In this document: piece after piece, positions 1 to 8,961 of the stretch
How positions within the stretch are numbered: position 1 is the first letter of the stretch
Layout of the letters: each line of letters begins with the position of its first letter
Assembly: GCF_030732845.1 (NCBI RefSeq)
Contig: NZ_JASHKA010000025.1
Location: forward strand, 1 to 64,000
Source: Roseibium sp. MMSF_3544
Lineage (GTDB): Bacteria > Pseudomonadota > Alphaproteobacteria > Rhizobiales > Stappiaceae
DNA length: 64,000 nucleotides
Direction: 5' to 3'
Notes under the pieces: model-generated
Database searches by the model: none
What the model saw: the letters and a program-made list of their open reading frames with translations, nothing else
What the model was told of the DNA's origin: nothing
Translations under genes and position numbers: made by a program

Positions 1-2495
1 CCACGCTCGACGCCGATCTGGATAAGCTCACCGACTCCCTCGGGATCGAGAGATACAAAGGGGTCCTGCTCCAGGATGCCGCGGCTCTGGTAAGTGCCCA
101 GGAACGACGCCGCATCATCGCGCGAGATGCCGAATGTCGTCTGCGTCAGATCGTTTGTGCCGAAGGAGAAGAATTCAGCCGACTCGGCGATCTCTGCCGC
201 CTTCAGGGCAGCACGCGGCAATTCCACCATGGTTCCGATCTGGTAGTGCAGTTCGGTGCCGGTCTCCTCGGCAACGGCTTTCGCCATTGCCTCGATGCTC
301 CGGCGGACCAGATCCAGTTCGCCTTTCAGACCGACCAGCGGCACCATGATTTCCGGCACCACCGGCGCTCCGGTATCCTGGGCAGCTTGAACAGCCGCTT
401 CGAAGATGGCCCTTGCCTGCATTTCCGCGATTTCTGGATAGGACACCAGCAAACGGCACCCGCGATGACCAAGCATCGGGTTGAATTCTTCCAGCGCCAG
501 GGCGCGATCTCTCAGACGCTCCGGATCAGCTCCCATTGCCTTTGCGACTTCGGCAAGCTCGTCTTCGGACTTCGGCAGGAATTCATGCAGCGGCGGATCC
601 AGCAGGCGAATGGTGACCGGCAAGCCATGCATGATTTCGAATAGATCGGTGAAATCCTTGCGCTGCATGGGCAGCAGTTTGGCAAGTGCGGCTCTGCGGC
701 CCTCTTCCGTTTCTGCCAGGATCATTTCGCGAACCGCCACAATCCGCTCACCTTCAAAGAACATGTGCTCGGTGCGGCAAAGGCCGATGCCTTCGGCACC
801 GAATTCCCGGGCGACTTTCGCGTCCTGGGGCGTTTCCGCATTTGTCCTGACAGTCATGCGCCGGACATTGTCCGCCCATCCCATCAGGGTGCCAAAATCC
901 CCGGAAAGCGTCGGTTGCAGCATCTGCACCTCACCGGACAGAACCTGTCCAGTCGCGCCGTCGATGGTGATGACGTCCCCTTCTTTCAATTGGCGGCCCG
1001 CCGCATTGATCACGCCGTTCCTGTAGTCGATCCGAAGCATTCCGGCACCTGCCACGCAGGGTTTGCCCATGCCGCGTGCAACCACGGCCGCGTGGCTGGT
1101 CATGCCACCGCGGCTGGTCAGGATACCTTCAGCGGCATGCATGCCATGAATGTCTTCCGGACTTGTTTCGACACGCACCAATATGACTTTGCGCCCCTCG
1201 GCTTTCGCCTTCTCCGCCTCGTCGGACGTGAAAACGATCGCTCCAGAAGCAGCACCCGGTGAAGCAGGCAGGCCCGTTGTAACGATGTCTCGTTCGGCAT
1301 TCGGATCGATCGTTGGATGGAGCAGTTGATCCAGAGCGCCCGGCTCAACCCGCCCGATCGCCTCTTCTTCGCTCAGAAGCCCCTCTTCAACCATATCGAC
1401 CGCGATCTTCAGGGCAGCCTTCGCCGTCCTTTTGCCGGATCGGGTCTGAAGCATCCAGAGCTTGCCCTTTTCAATGGTGAACTCCAGGTCCTGCATGTTC
1501 TTGTAATGCGCTTCCAGCTTGGCGCAGTAGCCCTTGAATTCCGCGAACGCCTCCGGCATCAGCGCTTCGAGCGACGGGCTGCTGGACCCGGCTTCGATGC
1601 GGGCCTTTTCCGTGATGTCCTGCGGTGTGCGGATGCCGGCCACAACATCCTCGCCCTGTGCGTTGACCAGAAACTCGCCGTAAAGGGCGTTTTCGCCCGT
1701 GGATGGATTGCGGGTGAAGGCAACGCCTGTCGCTGAGCTTTCGCCCATATTGCCGAAAACCATCGCCTGGACGTTGACCGCCGTTCCCCAGCTCGTTGGG
1801 ATGTCGTGCAGACGCCGGTATGTCACCGCGCGGGGGACCATCCAGGAACTGAACACCGCCCCGACTGCGCCCCAGAGTTGCTCACGGGGATCCTGAGGGA
1901 ACGGCTTTTCCATCTCCTCCTCGACCAACGCCTTGAACTTGCCGATGATTTCCAGCCAGCCATCCGCGTCTATGTCGGTGTCGAGCGTCAGGTCGTTCCG
2001 TTCCTTGTGATCCTCGAGTATTTCCTCGAATTCGTGGTGATCGAGGCCCAGGACAACGTCCGAGTACATCTGGATGAAACGGCGGTAGCTGTCATAGGCA
2101 AACCTGCGATCACCCGCTTCCGTCGCAATCGCTTCAACGGTCTGGTCGTTGAGGCCGAGATTGAGCACTGTATCCATCATGCCCGGCATCGATACTCGAG
2201 CGCCGGAGCGCACGGACAAGAGCAGCGGACGTTCCGCATCGCCGAAGGCACGACCGGTGATCACACGAATTTTCTCAAGAGCTTCAAGGACTTCAGCTTC
2301 AAGCGCATCCGGATAGGATTTGTCGTGCTCGTAATACCAGGTGCAGACTTCGGTGGTGATCGTGAACCCTGGCGGGACAGGAAGACCCAGGCTGCTCATT
2401 TCCGCAAGGTTGGCGCCTTTTCCTCCGAGTAAGTTGCGCATCTCGGCTGCACCTTCTGCAGCACCGTTGCCGAAACTGTAGACCCATTTGGCCAT
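1..2495 (-). CDS. ppdK: Pyruvate, phosphate dikinase (3' end beyond window)
   Basis: Interconverts pyruvate + ATP + Pi and PEP + AMP + PPi in the cytoplasm, feeding gluconeogenesis. About 831 of an expected ~890 residues are present. The start is the ATG at 2495-2493, which has GGAGAG a few bases upstream and gives the family N-terminus (MAKWVYSFG). The ATP-grasp region comes first. The phosphohistidine swivelling domain shows GGMTSHAAVVARGMGKPC, with the catalytic His near residue 468. The C-terminal PEP/pyruvate barrel shows GLCRTEHMFF, RLLDPPLHEFLP and FGTNDLTQ. The window ends before the expected CGEHGGDP catalytic Cys motif, so the missing C-terminus reflects the window edge and not a broken gene. 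It is transcribed divergently from the TPR gene. The family call is secure. Confidence 0.97.
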   Translation of the reverse strand, partial: MAKWVYSFGNGAAEGAAEMRNLLGGKGANLAEMSSLGLPVPPGFTITTEVCTWYYEHDKSYPDALEAEVLEALEKIRVITGRAFGDAERPLLLSVRSGARVSMPGMMDTVLNLGLNDQTVEAIATEAGDRRFAYDSYRRFIQMYSDVVLGLDHHEFEEILEDHKERNDLTLDTDIDADGWLEIIGKFKALVEEEMEKPFPQDPREQLWGAVGAVFSSWMVPRAVTYRRLHDIPTSWGTAVNVQAMVFGNMGESSATGVAFTRNPSTGENALYGEFLVNAQGEDVVAGIRTPQDITEKARIEAGSSSPSLEALMPEAFAEFKGYCAKLEAHYKNMQDLEFTIEKGKLWMLQTRSGKRTAKAALKIAVDMVEEGLLSEEEAIGRVEPGALDQLLHPTIDPNAERDIVTTGLPASPGAASGAIVFTSDEAEKAKAEGRKVILVRVETSPEDIHGMHAAEGILTSRGGMTSHAAVVARGMGKPCVAGAGMLRIDYRNGVINAAGRQLKEGDVITIDGATGQVLSGEVQMLQPTLSGDFGTLMGWADNVRRMTVRTNAETPQDAKVAREFGAEGIGLCRTEHMFFEGERIVAVREMILAETEEGRRAALAKLLPMQRKDFTDLFEIMHGLPVTIRLLDPPLHEFLPKSEDELAEVAKAMGADPERLRDRALALEEFNPMLGHRGCRLLVSYPEIAEMQARAIFEAAVQAAQDTGAPVVPEIMVPLVGLKGELDLVRRSIEAMAKAVAEETGTELHYQIGTMVELPRAALKAAEIAESAEFFSFGTNDLTQTTFGISRDDAASFLGTYQSRGILEQDPFVSLDPEGVGELIQIGVER

Positions 2496-2769
2496 TTTTT
2501 ACTCTCCTCGCCAGGCGCGGAAGGCTTTTCGCCTCCATAAATTTTGCACTGCACATTCCTGCTACGGCAGACGAATGTCTTCAAGCCCTTTTTGGCAGAA
2601 AGCCGTTTTGAATACGAATAACGCGCAAGATTTCCCGCAACGGGCAAAATCAAAAGGATTTAAACCCTCAGAAAGTTTTGCCATCGCCTTGCCGCAGGGC
2701 CTTAAAGACGCCATTCTCAAGAACAATAAGCAACGAACTGATTTGCCCATCGACCGATTAGTGCGAGGA

Positions 2770-4557
2770 ATGATGACACACCTAACCAGCGCCGTTTCCC
2801 GGATGGACCGCAGGTTTTCAAAGTTGAAGGTTCTTGCGCTGGTCAGTGCCATCGCCCTTGTCCCGACTGCCGCGGTTGCCGAAACCGACGCGACAGCGCA
2901 ATCTTTCGGTACACCGTCAAACCTGCCATTCACCTTGTCTGGGAGCTATCTGTCGGGCCGTCTGGCGGGCTTTCAGAAGGACTACGGTCACGCAGCCGCC
3001 TTTTATGAGGAAACGCTCGCAGCCGATCCGACGAACACGATGCTGCTGGAGCGTACCTTTCTTCTGAAACTCGCCAATGGAGATGTTGACCAGGCTGTTC
3101 ATTATGCCGGTGAACTCGAAAAGGCCGGATTGGAGAATTTCCTCGCCCAACTCGCGCTCGGCGGTCAAATGATCGTTGATGGAAGCTACACTGATGCCGA
3201 CCAGGCCTTGGCCAAGGGTCGAAACGGCCCGCTTGCCCAACTGTCCATCGGAATCTCGCGTGCCTGGGCACTATACGGCAGCGGAAAGGTTGACGAGGCC
3301 CTTGAAGCAATTGACAGGCTGAACGGCCCGGACTGGTTCGAAGTCTTCAAAGCGACCCACAAGGCCCATCTGCAGTTTGCCGCTGGTCGGAACGAAGAAG
3401 CTTTGGAAACGATCGAAGGCGCCTACGCCCTCGACCAGGCGGCACTTCGTGTCGTCGATGCGTACTCCAGAATTCTTGCCGCCAATGGCCGTCAGCAGGA
3501 CGCAATCCGCGTCCTCGACCAGTATGATGAACAGTTTCGTGGTCACCCGAAGATCCTGCAGACAAGAGAGCTTCTGGAAAGCGGCGATGTCATCCCGCCG
3601 ATGGTCACGGACCCCGCGCAGGGCATGGCAGAGATCCTTTACGGACTGGGTGCCGTGATCGGACGCGACGGCGGCGAGGAATTGTCGACATCCTATCTAC
3701 AGCTGGCGTTGCATCTGGACCCAAAGGCAGAATTCGCCGCAATCGCTCTTGGAAGTGTTTTTGAGCGGATGGACCAGCCGGACCGGGCTATCGACGCTTT
3801 CATGCGCGTTCCGGAAGACAGCGTCCTCAAACGCGAGGCCGAAATCCAGGTTGGATTGAATTTCAACGCACTGGACCAAATCGACGAGGCCCGAGAGCAT
3901 CTTGAAGCACTGATTGCAGCAGACCCCGCGGACCTGGAAGCTGTAATCGCGCTCGGAAACATCCTTCGTTCGCATGAGATCTATGACGAAGCCGAGGTCA
4001 TTTATTCGCAAGGGATCGACACGATCACCGAACTTGAGCGCCAGCATTGGCTGCTCCTCTACTTCCGCGGCATCAGCCGGGAACGGCTCGACAAATGGGA
4101 TCTGGCGGAAACCGACTTCCGCAAAGCGCTGGAATTGAACGAAAACCAGCCGCTTGTCCTCAATTATCTCGGCTACTCTCTGGTCGATCAGGGCCTCAAG
4201 CTCGACGAAGCGCTTGAAATGATCAAGACCGCTGTCGAGATGCGTCCGACGGACGGATACATCGTCGACAGTCTCGGCTGGGTCTATTTCCGCCTCGGCC
4301 GGTACGAAGAAGCCGTCAGAGAGCTGGAACGCGCCATAGAACTTCGCCCTGCCGATCCGGTCATCAACGATCATCTCGGTGATGCCTACTGGATGGTCGG
4401 CCGCCGCAATGAAGCCCGTTTCCAGTGGAATCATGCGCGCGATCTCGGCCCTGATGAAAAGGAACTTCCCAAGATCCTCGACAAGATCGCCAACGGATTG
4501 CAGGACGCTCCCAAGACCGATGCCGCCAATGCCGAGAGCGACAAGAACGGCGGCTGA
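2770..4557 (+). CDS. Exported tetratricopeptide repeat protein
   Basis: About 595 residues. The frame is open far upstream, but I chose the ATG at 2770 (tandem ATG at 2773) because GAGGA immediately precedes it and it is followed by an N-terminal hydrophobic export segment (LKVLALVSAIALVPTAAVA). MDRRF at 2803 is an alternative but has no ribosome site. The mature protein is made almost entirely of helical TPR-type repeats. The clearest are in the C-terminal third (LNYLGYSLVDQGLKLDEAL, DSLGWVYFRLGRYEEAV, NDHLGDAYWMVGRRNEA). Such proteins scaffold protein-protein contacts in the periplasm or outer membrane; the partner is unknown. It lies 12 bp upstream of ispE, so the two are probably co-transcribed, but the function need not be linked. 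Confidence 0.88.
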   Translation: MMTHLTSAVSRMDRRFSKLKVLALVSAIALVPTAAVAETDATAQSFGTPSNLPFTLSGSYLSGRLAGFQKDYGHAAAFYEETLAADPTNTMLLERTFLLKLANGDVDQAVHYAGELEKAGLENFLAQLALGGQMIVDGSYTDADQALAKGRNGPLAQLSIGISRAWALYGSGKVDEALEAIDRLNGPDWFEVFKATHKAHLQFAAGRNEEALETIEGAYALDQAALRVVDAYSRILAANGRQQDAIRVLDQYDEQFRGHPKILQTRELLESGDVIPPMVTDPAQGMAEILYGLGAVIGRDGGEELSTSYLQLALHLDPKAEFAAIALGSVFERMDQPDRAIDAFMRVPEDSVLKREAEIQVGLNFNALDQIDEAREHLEALIAADPADLEAVIALGNILRSHEIYDEAEVIYSQGIDTITELERQHWLLLYFRGISRERLDKWDLAETDFRKALELNENQPLVLNYLGYSLVDQGLKLDEALEMIKTAVEMRPTDGYIVDSLGWVYFRLGRYEEAVRELERAIELRPADPVINDHLGDAYWMVGRRNEARFQWNHARDLGPDEKELPKILDKIANGLQDAPKTDAANAESDKNGG

Positions 4558-4569
4558 CCGGACTGGGCA

Positions 4570-5451
4570 ATGGTTCGAAACGTTACGACGGAGCTCCGGG
4601 CCGAACTGGCCCGGGCCAAGGTCAATCTGGCGCTTCACATCACCGGACAGCGCGCGGATGGCTACCATCTTCTCGATTCTCTAGTCGCCTTTCCGCAGAT
4701 CGGCGACCGGCTCGCTCTGGAACCGGCTGAAAAACTCGAAATCCGGCTGGAAGGCCCGTTTGCAAGAGATCTCGAGGGCCCGCCGGAGGCAAACCTCATC
4801 CTGAAGGCGGTCAATTCGTTTATAGATGCTGCGGGTCTACCGAGCCCGGAAATACGTCTCACTCTCAGCAAACGCCTGCCGGTTGCCTCCGGCATTGGAG
4901 GCGGCTCGAGCGATGCGGCAACCACGCTGCGCCTGTTGCAAGACTACACCGGAACGTCGCTGACTGAGGAAACCCTCAACACGCTCGCACTCTCGCTTGG
5001 AGCCGACGTCCCCGTTTGCCTTCGCGCCGAACCGCAACGCATGTGTGGCATCGGCGACGAGATTTACCCGGGCCCGCAACTCCCCAAATGCGGCATCGTG
5101 CTGGTCAATCCGAGGATCGGCGTTTCAACGCCCGAAGTCTTCAAGTCTCTGACAAGGCGGGACAATCCTGTCCTGCCCGAGTTCCCGGATGCCTTTGAGA
5201 CACTGGACGCACTGGTTCGATATATCGCAACTTGCCGCAACGATCTGCAGGCACCGGCGATAAAGCTCTGTTCCGAAATTGGCGAAATCATCGCGGCGCT
5301 TGAATCCGATCACAGGATCGCTCTTGCCAGAATGTCAGGATCCGGTGCGACAGTGTTCGGGCTCTGCGAGACAGGTGACGCGTTGGATATCGAACGTTCG
5401 CTGAGAGAGCATTTCCCGGCTTGGTGGATTGCGTCCGGCCTCTTGTCTTGA
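4570..5451 (+). CDS. ispE: 4-diphosphocytidyl-2-C-methyl-D-erythritol kinase
   Basis: GHMP-kinase that phosphorylates CDP-methylerythritol at the 2-hydroxyl in the MEP pathway to IPP and DMAPP. At 293 residues it has the usual length. The N-terminus (ARAKVNLALHITGQRADGYH) is the family's substrate-binding start. The glycine-rich GHMP ATP loop is PVASGIGGGSSDAATT near residues 98-113. A C-terminal GHMP motif (ARMSGSGATVFGL) is also present. It follows the TPR gene closely and converges on the long-chain polyprenyl diphosphate synthase, so two isoprenoid enzymes are neighbours here. A separate isoprenoid locus lies near 56-60 kb. Confidence 0.97.
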   Translation: MVRNVTTELRAELARAKVNLALHITGQRADGYHLLDSLVAFPQIGDRLALEPAEKLEIRLEGPFARDLEGPPEANLILKAVNSFIDAAGLPSPEIRLTLSKRLPVASGIGGGSSDAATTLRLLQDYTGTSLTEETLNTLALSLGADVPVCLRAEPQRMCGIGDEIYPGPQLPKCGIVLVNPRIGVSTPEVFKSLTRRDNPVLPEFPDAFETLDALVRYIATCRNDLQAPAIKLCSEIGEIIAALESDHRIALARMSGSGATVFGLCETGDALDIERSLREHFPAWWIASGLLS

Positions 5452-5455
5452 TCCT

Positions 5456-5476
5456 GGGCGGCCAGCAAGGCCGCCC
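5456..5476. terminator. Hairpin between convergent ispE and polyprenyl synthase genes
   Basis: Perfect 8-bp inverted repeat GGGCGGCC / GGCCGCCC around a 5-base loop, located in the 41 bp between two convergent stop codons. There is no strong T tract on either side, so its termination strength is uncertain. The placement suggests a bidirectional terminator. Confidence 0.6.
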
Positions 5477-5492
5477 TATCAATCGGGAGGCT

Positions 5493-6509
5493 CTAGCTAA
5501 CGCGTGAGATGCAGAACGCGACCGCATCTCCCAACGCGTCATTGTGGCTGCCGGCGGGCAATACCTCCAGCGCCTTCAACGCCTTGTCGCCGTAGTCCCT
5601 TGCACGGGCGACGGTTTCACTCAGCGCATCATATTTCTTGAGCAATTCGATCGCCTGCTCCAGGTCACCGTCTTCGATGTCATCACCTTCAAGGCAACGT
5701 TTCCAGAATGCACGATCTGCGTCCGTGCCGCGCGATACCGCGAGGACCACTGGCAGCGTAATTTTGCCTTCCCGGAAATCATCGCCAATGTCTTTTCCGA
5801 GATCGGCTGAAGATCCGCCATAATCGAGCGCATCGTCGACAAGCTGGAAGGCGTAGCCAAGCTCCATGCCATAGGTACGCGCCGCCTGTTTCATATCAGC
5901 GCCCTGCCCGGCAATAACCGGCCCGACTTCTGCCGCTGCAGCGAACAGGGCCGCAGTCTTCGCTTCGATCACACGCAAGTAGTCCGCCTCGGTGGTCGCA
6001 ATGTTCTTGGCGGCGCCCAGCTGAAGCACCTCACCTTCTGCAATCACCGCGGACGCCGTGGACAGGATCCGGAGCGCTTCCAGCGACCCGACATCGACCA
6101 TCATCTTGAACGCTTGGCCCAGCAGATAGTCGCCGACGAGCACGCTCGCCTGGTTGCCCCACAGCTTTCGCGCTGCAAGCTTGCCCCGGCGCATGTCGCT
6201 CTCGTCGACAACGTCATCATGCAGCAACGTGGCTGTGTGCATGAATTCCACGCTTGCTGCCAGCGTCACGTGGCCGGTGCCCTGATAGTTGAAGATATCG
6301 GCAAGGGCGAGTGTCAGCATCGGGCGCAGCCGTTTGCCGCCGGAAGAGATCAGGTGTTTTGCGATCTCAGGGATCAGCTCCACATTGGATCCCGCCTTGG
6401 ACAGGATCAGTTCATTCACGTCGGCCATGCCCGGGGACACAAGGTCAACAAGTGACTGTATGCTCGGACGACGCGATTGAGTGTCAGAATATGTTGCGAC
6501 AACGGCCAC
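5493..6509 (-). CDS. ispB: Long-chain all-trans polyprenyl diphosphate synthase (quinone side chain)
   Basis: Extends FPP with IPP to a long prenyl chain used for the ubiquinone tail. It has 338 residues starting at a GTG (6509) with GGGGAG upstream. The first aspartate-rich motif is LLHDDVVDESDMRRG and the second is LVDDALDYGGSSADLGKDIG. Both are of the DDxxD type with no two-residue insert, typical of long-chain trans-prenyl synthases (octa- or decaprenyl). Chain length cannot be decided from sequence alone; alphaproteobacteria commonly make the decaprenyl tail. It is clearly distinct from the GGPP-synthase-like enzyme at 58 kb, whose first motif carries the insert. Confidence 0.93.
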   Translation of the reverse strand: MAVVATYSDTQSRRPSIQSLVDLVSPGMADVNELILSKAGSNVELIPEIAKHLISSGGKRLRPMLTLALADIFNYQGTGHVTLAASVEFMHTATLLHDDVVDESDMRRGKLAARKLWGNQASVLVGDYLLGQAFKMMVDVGSLEALRILSTASAVIAEGEVLQLGAAKNIATTEADYLRVIEAKTAALFAAAAEVGPVIAGQGADMKQAARTYGMELGYAFQLVDDALDYGGSSADLGKDIGDDFREGKITLPVVLAVSRGTDADRAFWKRCLEGDDIEDGDLEQAIELLKKYDALSETVARARDYGDKALKALEVLPAGSHNDALGDAVAFCISRVS

Positions 6510-6685
6510 TTACGGCACTCCCCTGAATATTTGTGCGGACAATATGGCGCGAACGCTCCCGGGGCAAGACGCCAATCCATTGACAAACTGTTGAAATGCC
6601 ACAAACAGCTGGTTTTGCTGTACACCAAAGAAATGTGGCGTTTGTTGTAAGCGCCGTCGAAGAAGGCGTTAAGCTCGGATAACTT

Positions 6686-6922
6686 ATGGAAGAACTCGTC
6701 AGAACGAATGATCCGGTCCTGATTTCCTTTCTGGAATCAATTCTTGGGGAGGCAGGCATCAAGCATTTTGTCGCAGATGGCAATATGAGCATCATGGAGG
6801 GATCTCTGGCCATGATCCCGCGGCGTATCCTGGTAGATGCCGATCAGATCCAAAAAGCACGCAGCCTCGTCCGGGACGCAGGACTTGAGCACGAGTTGCG
6901 GCCTGACAGAAACGAGTCCTGA
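6686..6922 (+). CDS. DUF2007 family small protein
   Basis: 78 residues, recognised as the DUF2007 (putative signal-transducing) fold. It begins with MEELVRTNDPVLISFLESIL, contains a central hydrophobic strand ending in PRRILVDADQI, and finishes with a short helix (ARSLVRDAG). Its stop overlaps the start of the following methyltransferase by one base, so the two are probably translationally coupled. No biochemical role is established for this family; in related bacteria I would expect it beside the same methyltransferase. Confidence 0.85.
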   Translation: MEELVRTNDPVLISFLESILGEAGIKHFVADGNMSIMEGSLAMIPRRILVDADQIQKARSLVRDAGLEHELRPDRNES

Positions 6923-7722
6923 TGGTCGGCTCAAAGGGCGATGCGTCTCAGGACATCACTCATGACGCGTTTCTGGGCGGCCAGGTCTATGTCTACCAGC
7001 CCAAAAGGGGGCGGCATCGCGCGGGTCTGGATGCGGTCTATCTCGCGGCGGCTTTGCCTGACGAAACGATTGGACATGTCGTCGACCTCGGCGCCGGTGT
7101 CGGTACGGCCGGGTTTTGTGCTGCCGCCCGACTGAGCGCTATTCAAGTCACGCTGGTTGAGATTGACGCGACCGTATTGTCACTCGCTGGCCGGGCTCTC
7201 CAAGACCGCGAAAACGCGCATTTCGCTGGCAGGGTCAAGCTGCTGGAAGCCGATATCACTGCCAAGGGCAGTTTGCGGCATGCGGCCGGTCTCACACCCT
7301 CGATCGCCGATCATGTGATCATGAACCCGCCCTACTACGAAGTGGATCGCTTTCGCGCCTCCCCCAATTCGGCACGCGCGGAAGCGCACATGCTTGATGA
7401 ACGCGGACTGGAGCCATGGGCGAAAACCGCCACCGATATTGTGAAAGAAGGCGGCAGCCTGACCGTGATTTATCGCGCTGACGGCCTGCAGGATCTGCTC
7501 AATGTTTTGCGCGGCCGTTTTGGCTCAATTGACGTGATACCGCTTCGGCCGAGACCAGATGCGCCGGCGACACGAGTGCTGATCCGTGCAATCCGGGCCA
7601 GCAAGGCTCCCCTGCGGCTGATGCCGGGATTCGTCCTGCACGAAGGCGATGGCTCGGACTTCACCAGCCAGTCACAAGGCATCATGCGCGACGGAATGGG
7701 ATTGGGGTTGGTTCCCCGTTGA
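6922..7722 (+). CDS. TrmN6-like tRNA1(Val) (adenine-N6)-methyltransferase
   Basis: Class I SAM-dependent methyltransferase, 266 residues. The N-terminus (DAFLGGQVYVYQPKRGRHRAGLDAV) resembles the TrmN6/YfiC family. The SAM-binding loop is VVDLGAGVGTAGFCAA near residue 55. The NPPYYE motif near residue 134 is the catalytic N/D-P-P-Y signature of N6-adenine and N5-glutamine methyltransferases. It is coupled to the DUF2007 gene by a TGATG overlap. The likely substrate is A37 of tRNA1(Val). A protein or other RNA target cannot be excluded. Confidence 0.85.
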   Translation: MVGSKGDASQDITHDAFLGGQVYVYQPKRGRHRAGLDAVYLAAALPDETIGHVVDLGAGVGTAGFCAAARLSAIQVTLVEIDATVLSLAGRALQDRENAHFAGRVKLLEADITAKGSLRHAAGLTPSIADHVIMNPPYYEVDRFRASPNSARAEAHMLDERGLEPWAKTATDIVKEGGSLTVIYRADGLQDLLNVLRGRFGSIDVIPLRPRPDAPATRVLIRAIRASKAPLRLMPGFVLHEGDGSDFTSQSQGIMRDGMGLGLVPR

Positions 7723-7735
7723 TCCGCTTAGTCCT

Positions 7736-8008
7736 CTAGTGAACCCGTATTTCTCCATCCGCAAAGCGGAAGTCGACCGGCTCGATCAGGCCCTGATGAG
7801 CAACGCGCACCGAGTGTATGCGCCCTTCGATTTCCCTCTCCCAGAATTCCAGAAATCTTGTCAGCTCTGGAAATTGTGGCGCCCGATCTTCGGTTTGCCA
7901 GAGAAAACTCTGCAGGAATTTGGGATGGTCGGGCAGTCTGTAGAGAATCTCGGCAGTCAGCAGACCATATCCAAGAAAGCGTTTTTCAAAGTCTGAGCTG
8001 GGTGTCAT
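7736..8008 (-). CDS. usg: Usg family protein
   Basis: 90 residues. I recognise the alphaproteobacterial Usg family from LLTAEILYRLPDHPKFLQSF followed by LTRFLEFWEREIEGRIHSV and VAHQGLI. The start ATG (8008) is preceded by AAAGGAT. It is a small, soluble, tryptophan-rich protein with no known activity. It converges on the methyltransferase gene with only 13 bp between the stops. Confidence 0.88.
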   Translation of the reverse strand: MTPSSDFEKRFLGYGLLTAEILYRLPDHPKFLQSFLWQTEDRAPQFPELTRFLEFWEREIEGRIHSVRVAHQGLIEPVDFRFADGEIRVH

Positions 8009-8157
8009 GCCAATCCTTTCTTTGTTGCCAAGAAAAGAGTGTCACGGAAAGTCAGTAAACCAAATCCAACTTTTTGCGAATATCTGTTTATAAACAGCAC
8101 TTTAGCAGCAGGATCCCATGTCTGCTAACAATCCGCATCTTGTCGCACGGCAGAACT

Positions 8158-8427
8158 CTAGGGTACGGACCCATAAATGAAGCCGATTTGGCGGCATAAA
8201 TGGCGAAATCACGCAAGGAAGCGTGCGAAGAGCGGGCTTTGTGCCCGGTCAAGCACGGTGACGCTGCGAGGTAAGGTCATTTTGCCGTCCTTCGGATTTG
8301 GCCGTTTTGGCCATCTGCTGCGTCGCGAAAGGCTTGAAAATGAACCACATTTCCTGCGCTTTCGCTCCTTGCAGCTGGTCAAAACGATCCAAACCAAATT
8401 GACTTCATTTATGAGTCCGTACCCTAG
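8158..8427. mobile_element. Short non-autonomous insertion element (MITE-like), intact copy
   Basis: A 270-bp segment with terminal inverted repeats. The first 34 bases starting CTAGGGTACGGAC and the reverse complement of the last 34 differ at only three positions. Both ends carry CTAG, consistent with a 4-bp CTAG target duplication; a TA duplication inside it is also possible. No transposase frame fits inside, so it would have to be mobilised in trans, plausibly by an IS with matching ends (IS5-like target preference is my inference). The left 149 bases recur at 58963-59112 at roughly 90% identity. The right CTAG supplies the stop codon of the cytochrome c gene. Confidence 0.85.
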
Positions 8428-8771
8428 CGGGTCTGGATGGAGCTCAGATACCCCAAGAAGGCGTCGATATCGTTTGGCTCAAATGCGATTTCGGGCATGT
8501 TTTCATGCGCGGTGACGATCCCTTCGGCCAAGGGTTCCTCAAGACTTTCAAGAGGGTAGAGTTTTGACAAATCTCGAAAGGCCGGCGCACCAGGCTGCGC
8601 ACTGGTATCGTCGGTTCCGACCGCATGACACGTCGCGCAGTGAATTTCTGCCAATTCCTGTCCGGTTGCCAGGCTTACGGGATCGGAGGGATAGGACCCG
8701 TCGGACCCAAGGGCGCTGCCACCCATTGCAAAGAAAACCACGGACACCCAGATTGGATTGCAGTTCACCAC
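8424..8771 (-). CDS. Small periplasmic cytochrome c
   Basis: 115 residues starting at GTG 8771. A signal peptide (VSVVFFAMGGSALGS) precedes a single class I c-type haem site, CATCH. A methionine in ENMPEI near the C-terminus is a candidate sixth ligand. The mature protein of about 90 residues is typical of small soluble electron carriers. The last codon and stop lie in the CTAG at the edge of the insertion element, so the element joined the gene without truncating it, or at most replaced its last residues. It is divergent from the MoxR gene. The partner oxidase or dehydrogenase is not in the window. Confidence 0.87.
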   Translation of the reverse strand: MVNCNPIWVSVVFFAMGGSALGSDGSYPSDPVSLATGQELAEIHCATCHAVGTDDTSAQPGAPAFRDLSKLYPLESLEEPLAEGIVTAHENMPEIAFEPNDIDAFLGYLSSIQTR

Positions 8772-8961
8772 GAGACCCTCTCTCCCTTGAATCGCCTGTC
8801 CGTTTTATAGATTGTTCTCGTGCCCATGCCCATTAGGTCATACCCTGATACAGAGGTCGCAATGGTTGTTCTTCGTTCCGACCGGCCTACTTTGGTCCGG
8901 GCTGACCTGTCCGCGATCGCCCCTATAATAAGAGCGAATAACCAGACAAACCGGAGGATCC

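Noticed and set aside
2488-2769. N-terminal extension of the TPR gene overlapping the ppdK start
   Set aside because: The extension shows no conserved sequence and would bury the signal peptide; the ribosome site at 2763-2769 supports the shorter form.
8177-8515. 112-codon frame within the short insertion element
   Set aside because: It runs out of the element into the cytochrome c gene and has no transposase motif; the element is better explained as non-coding.
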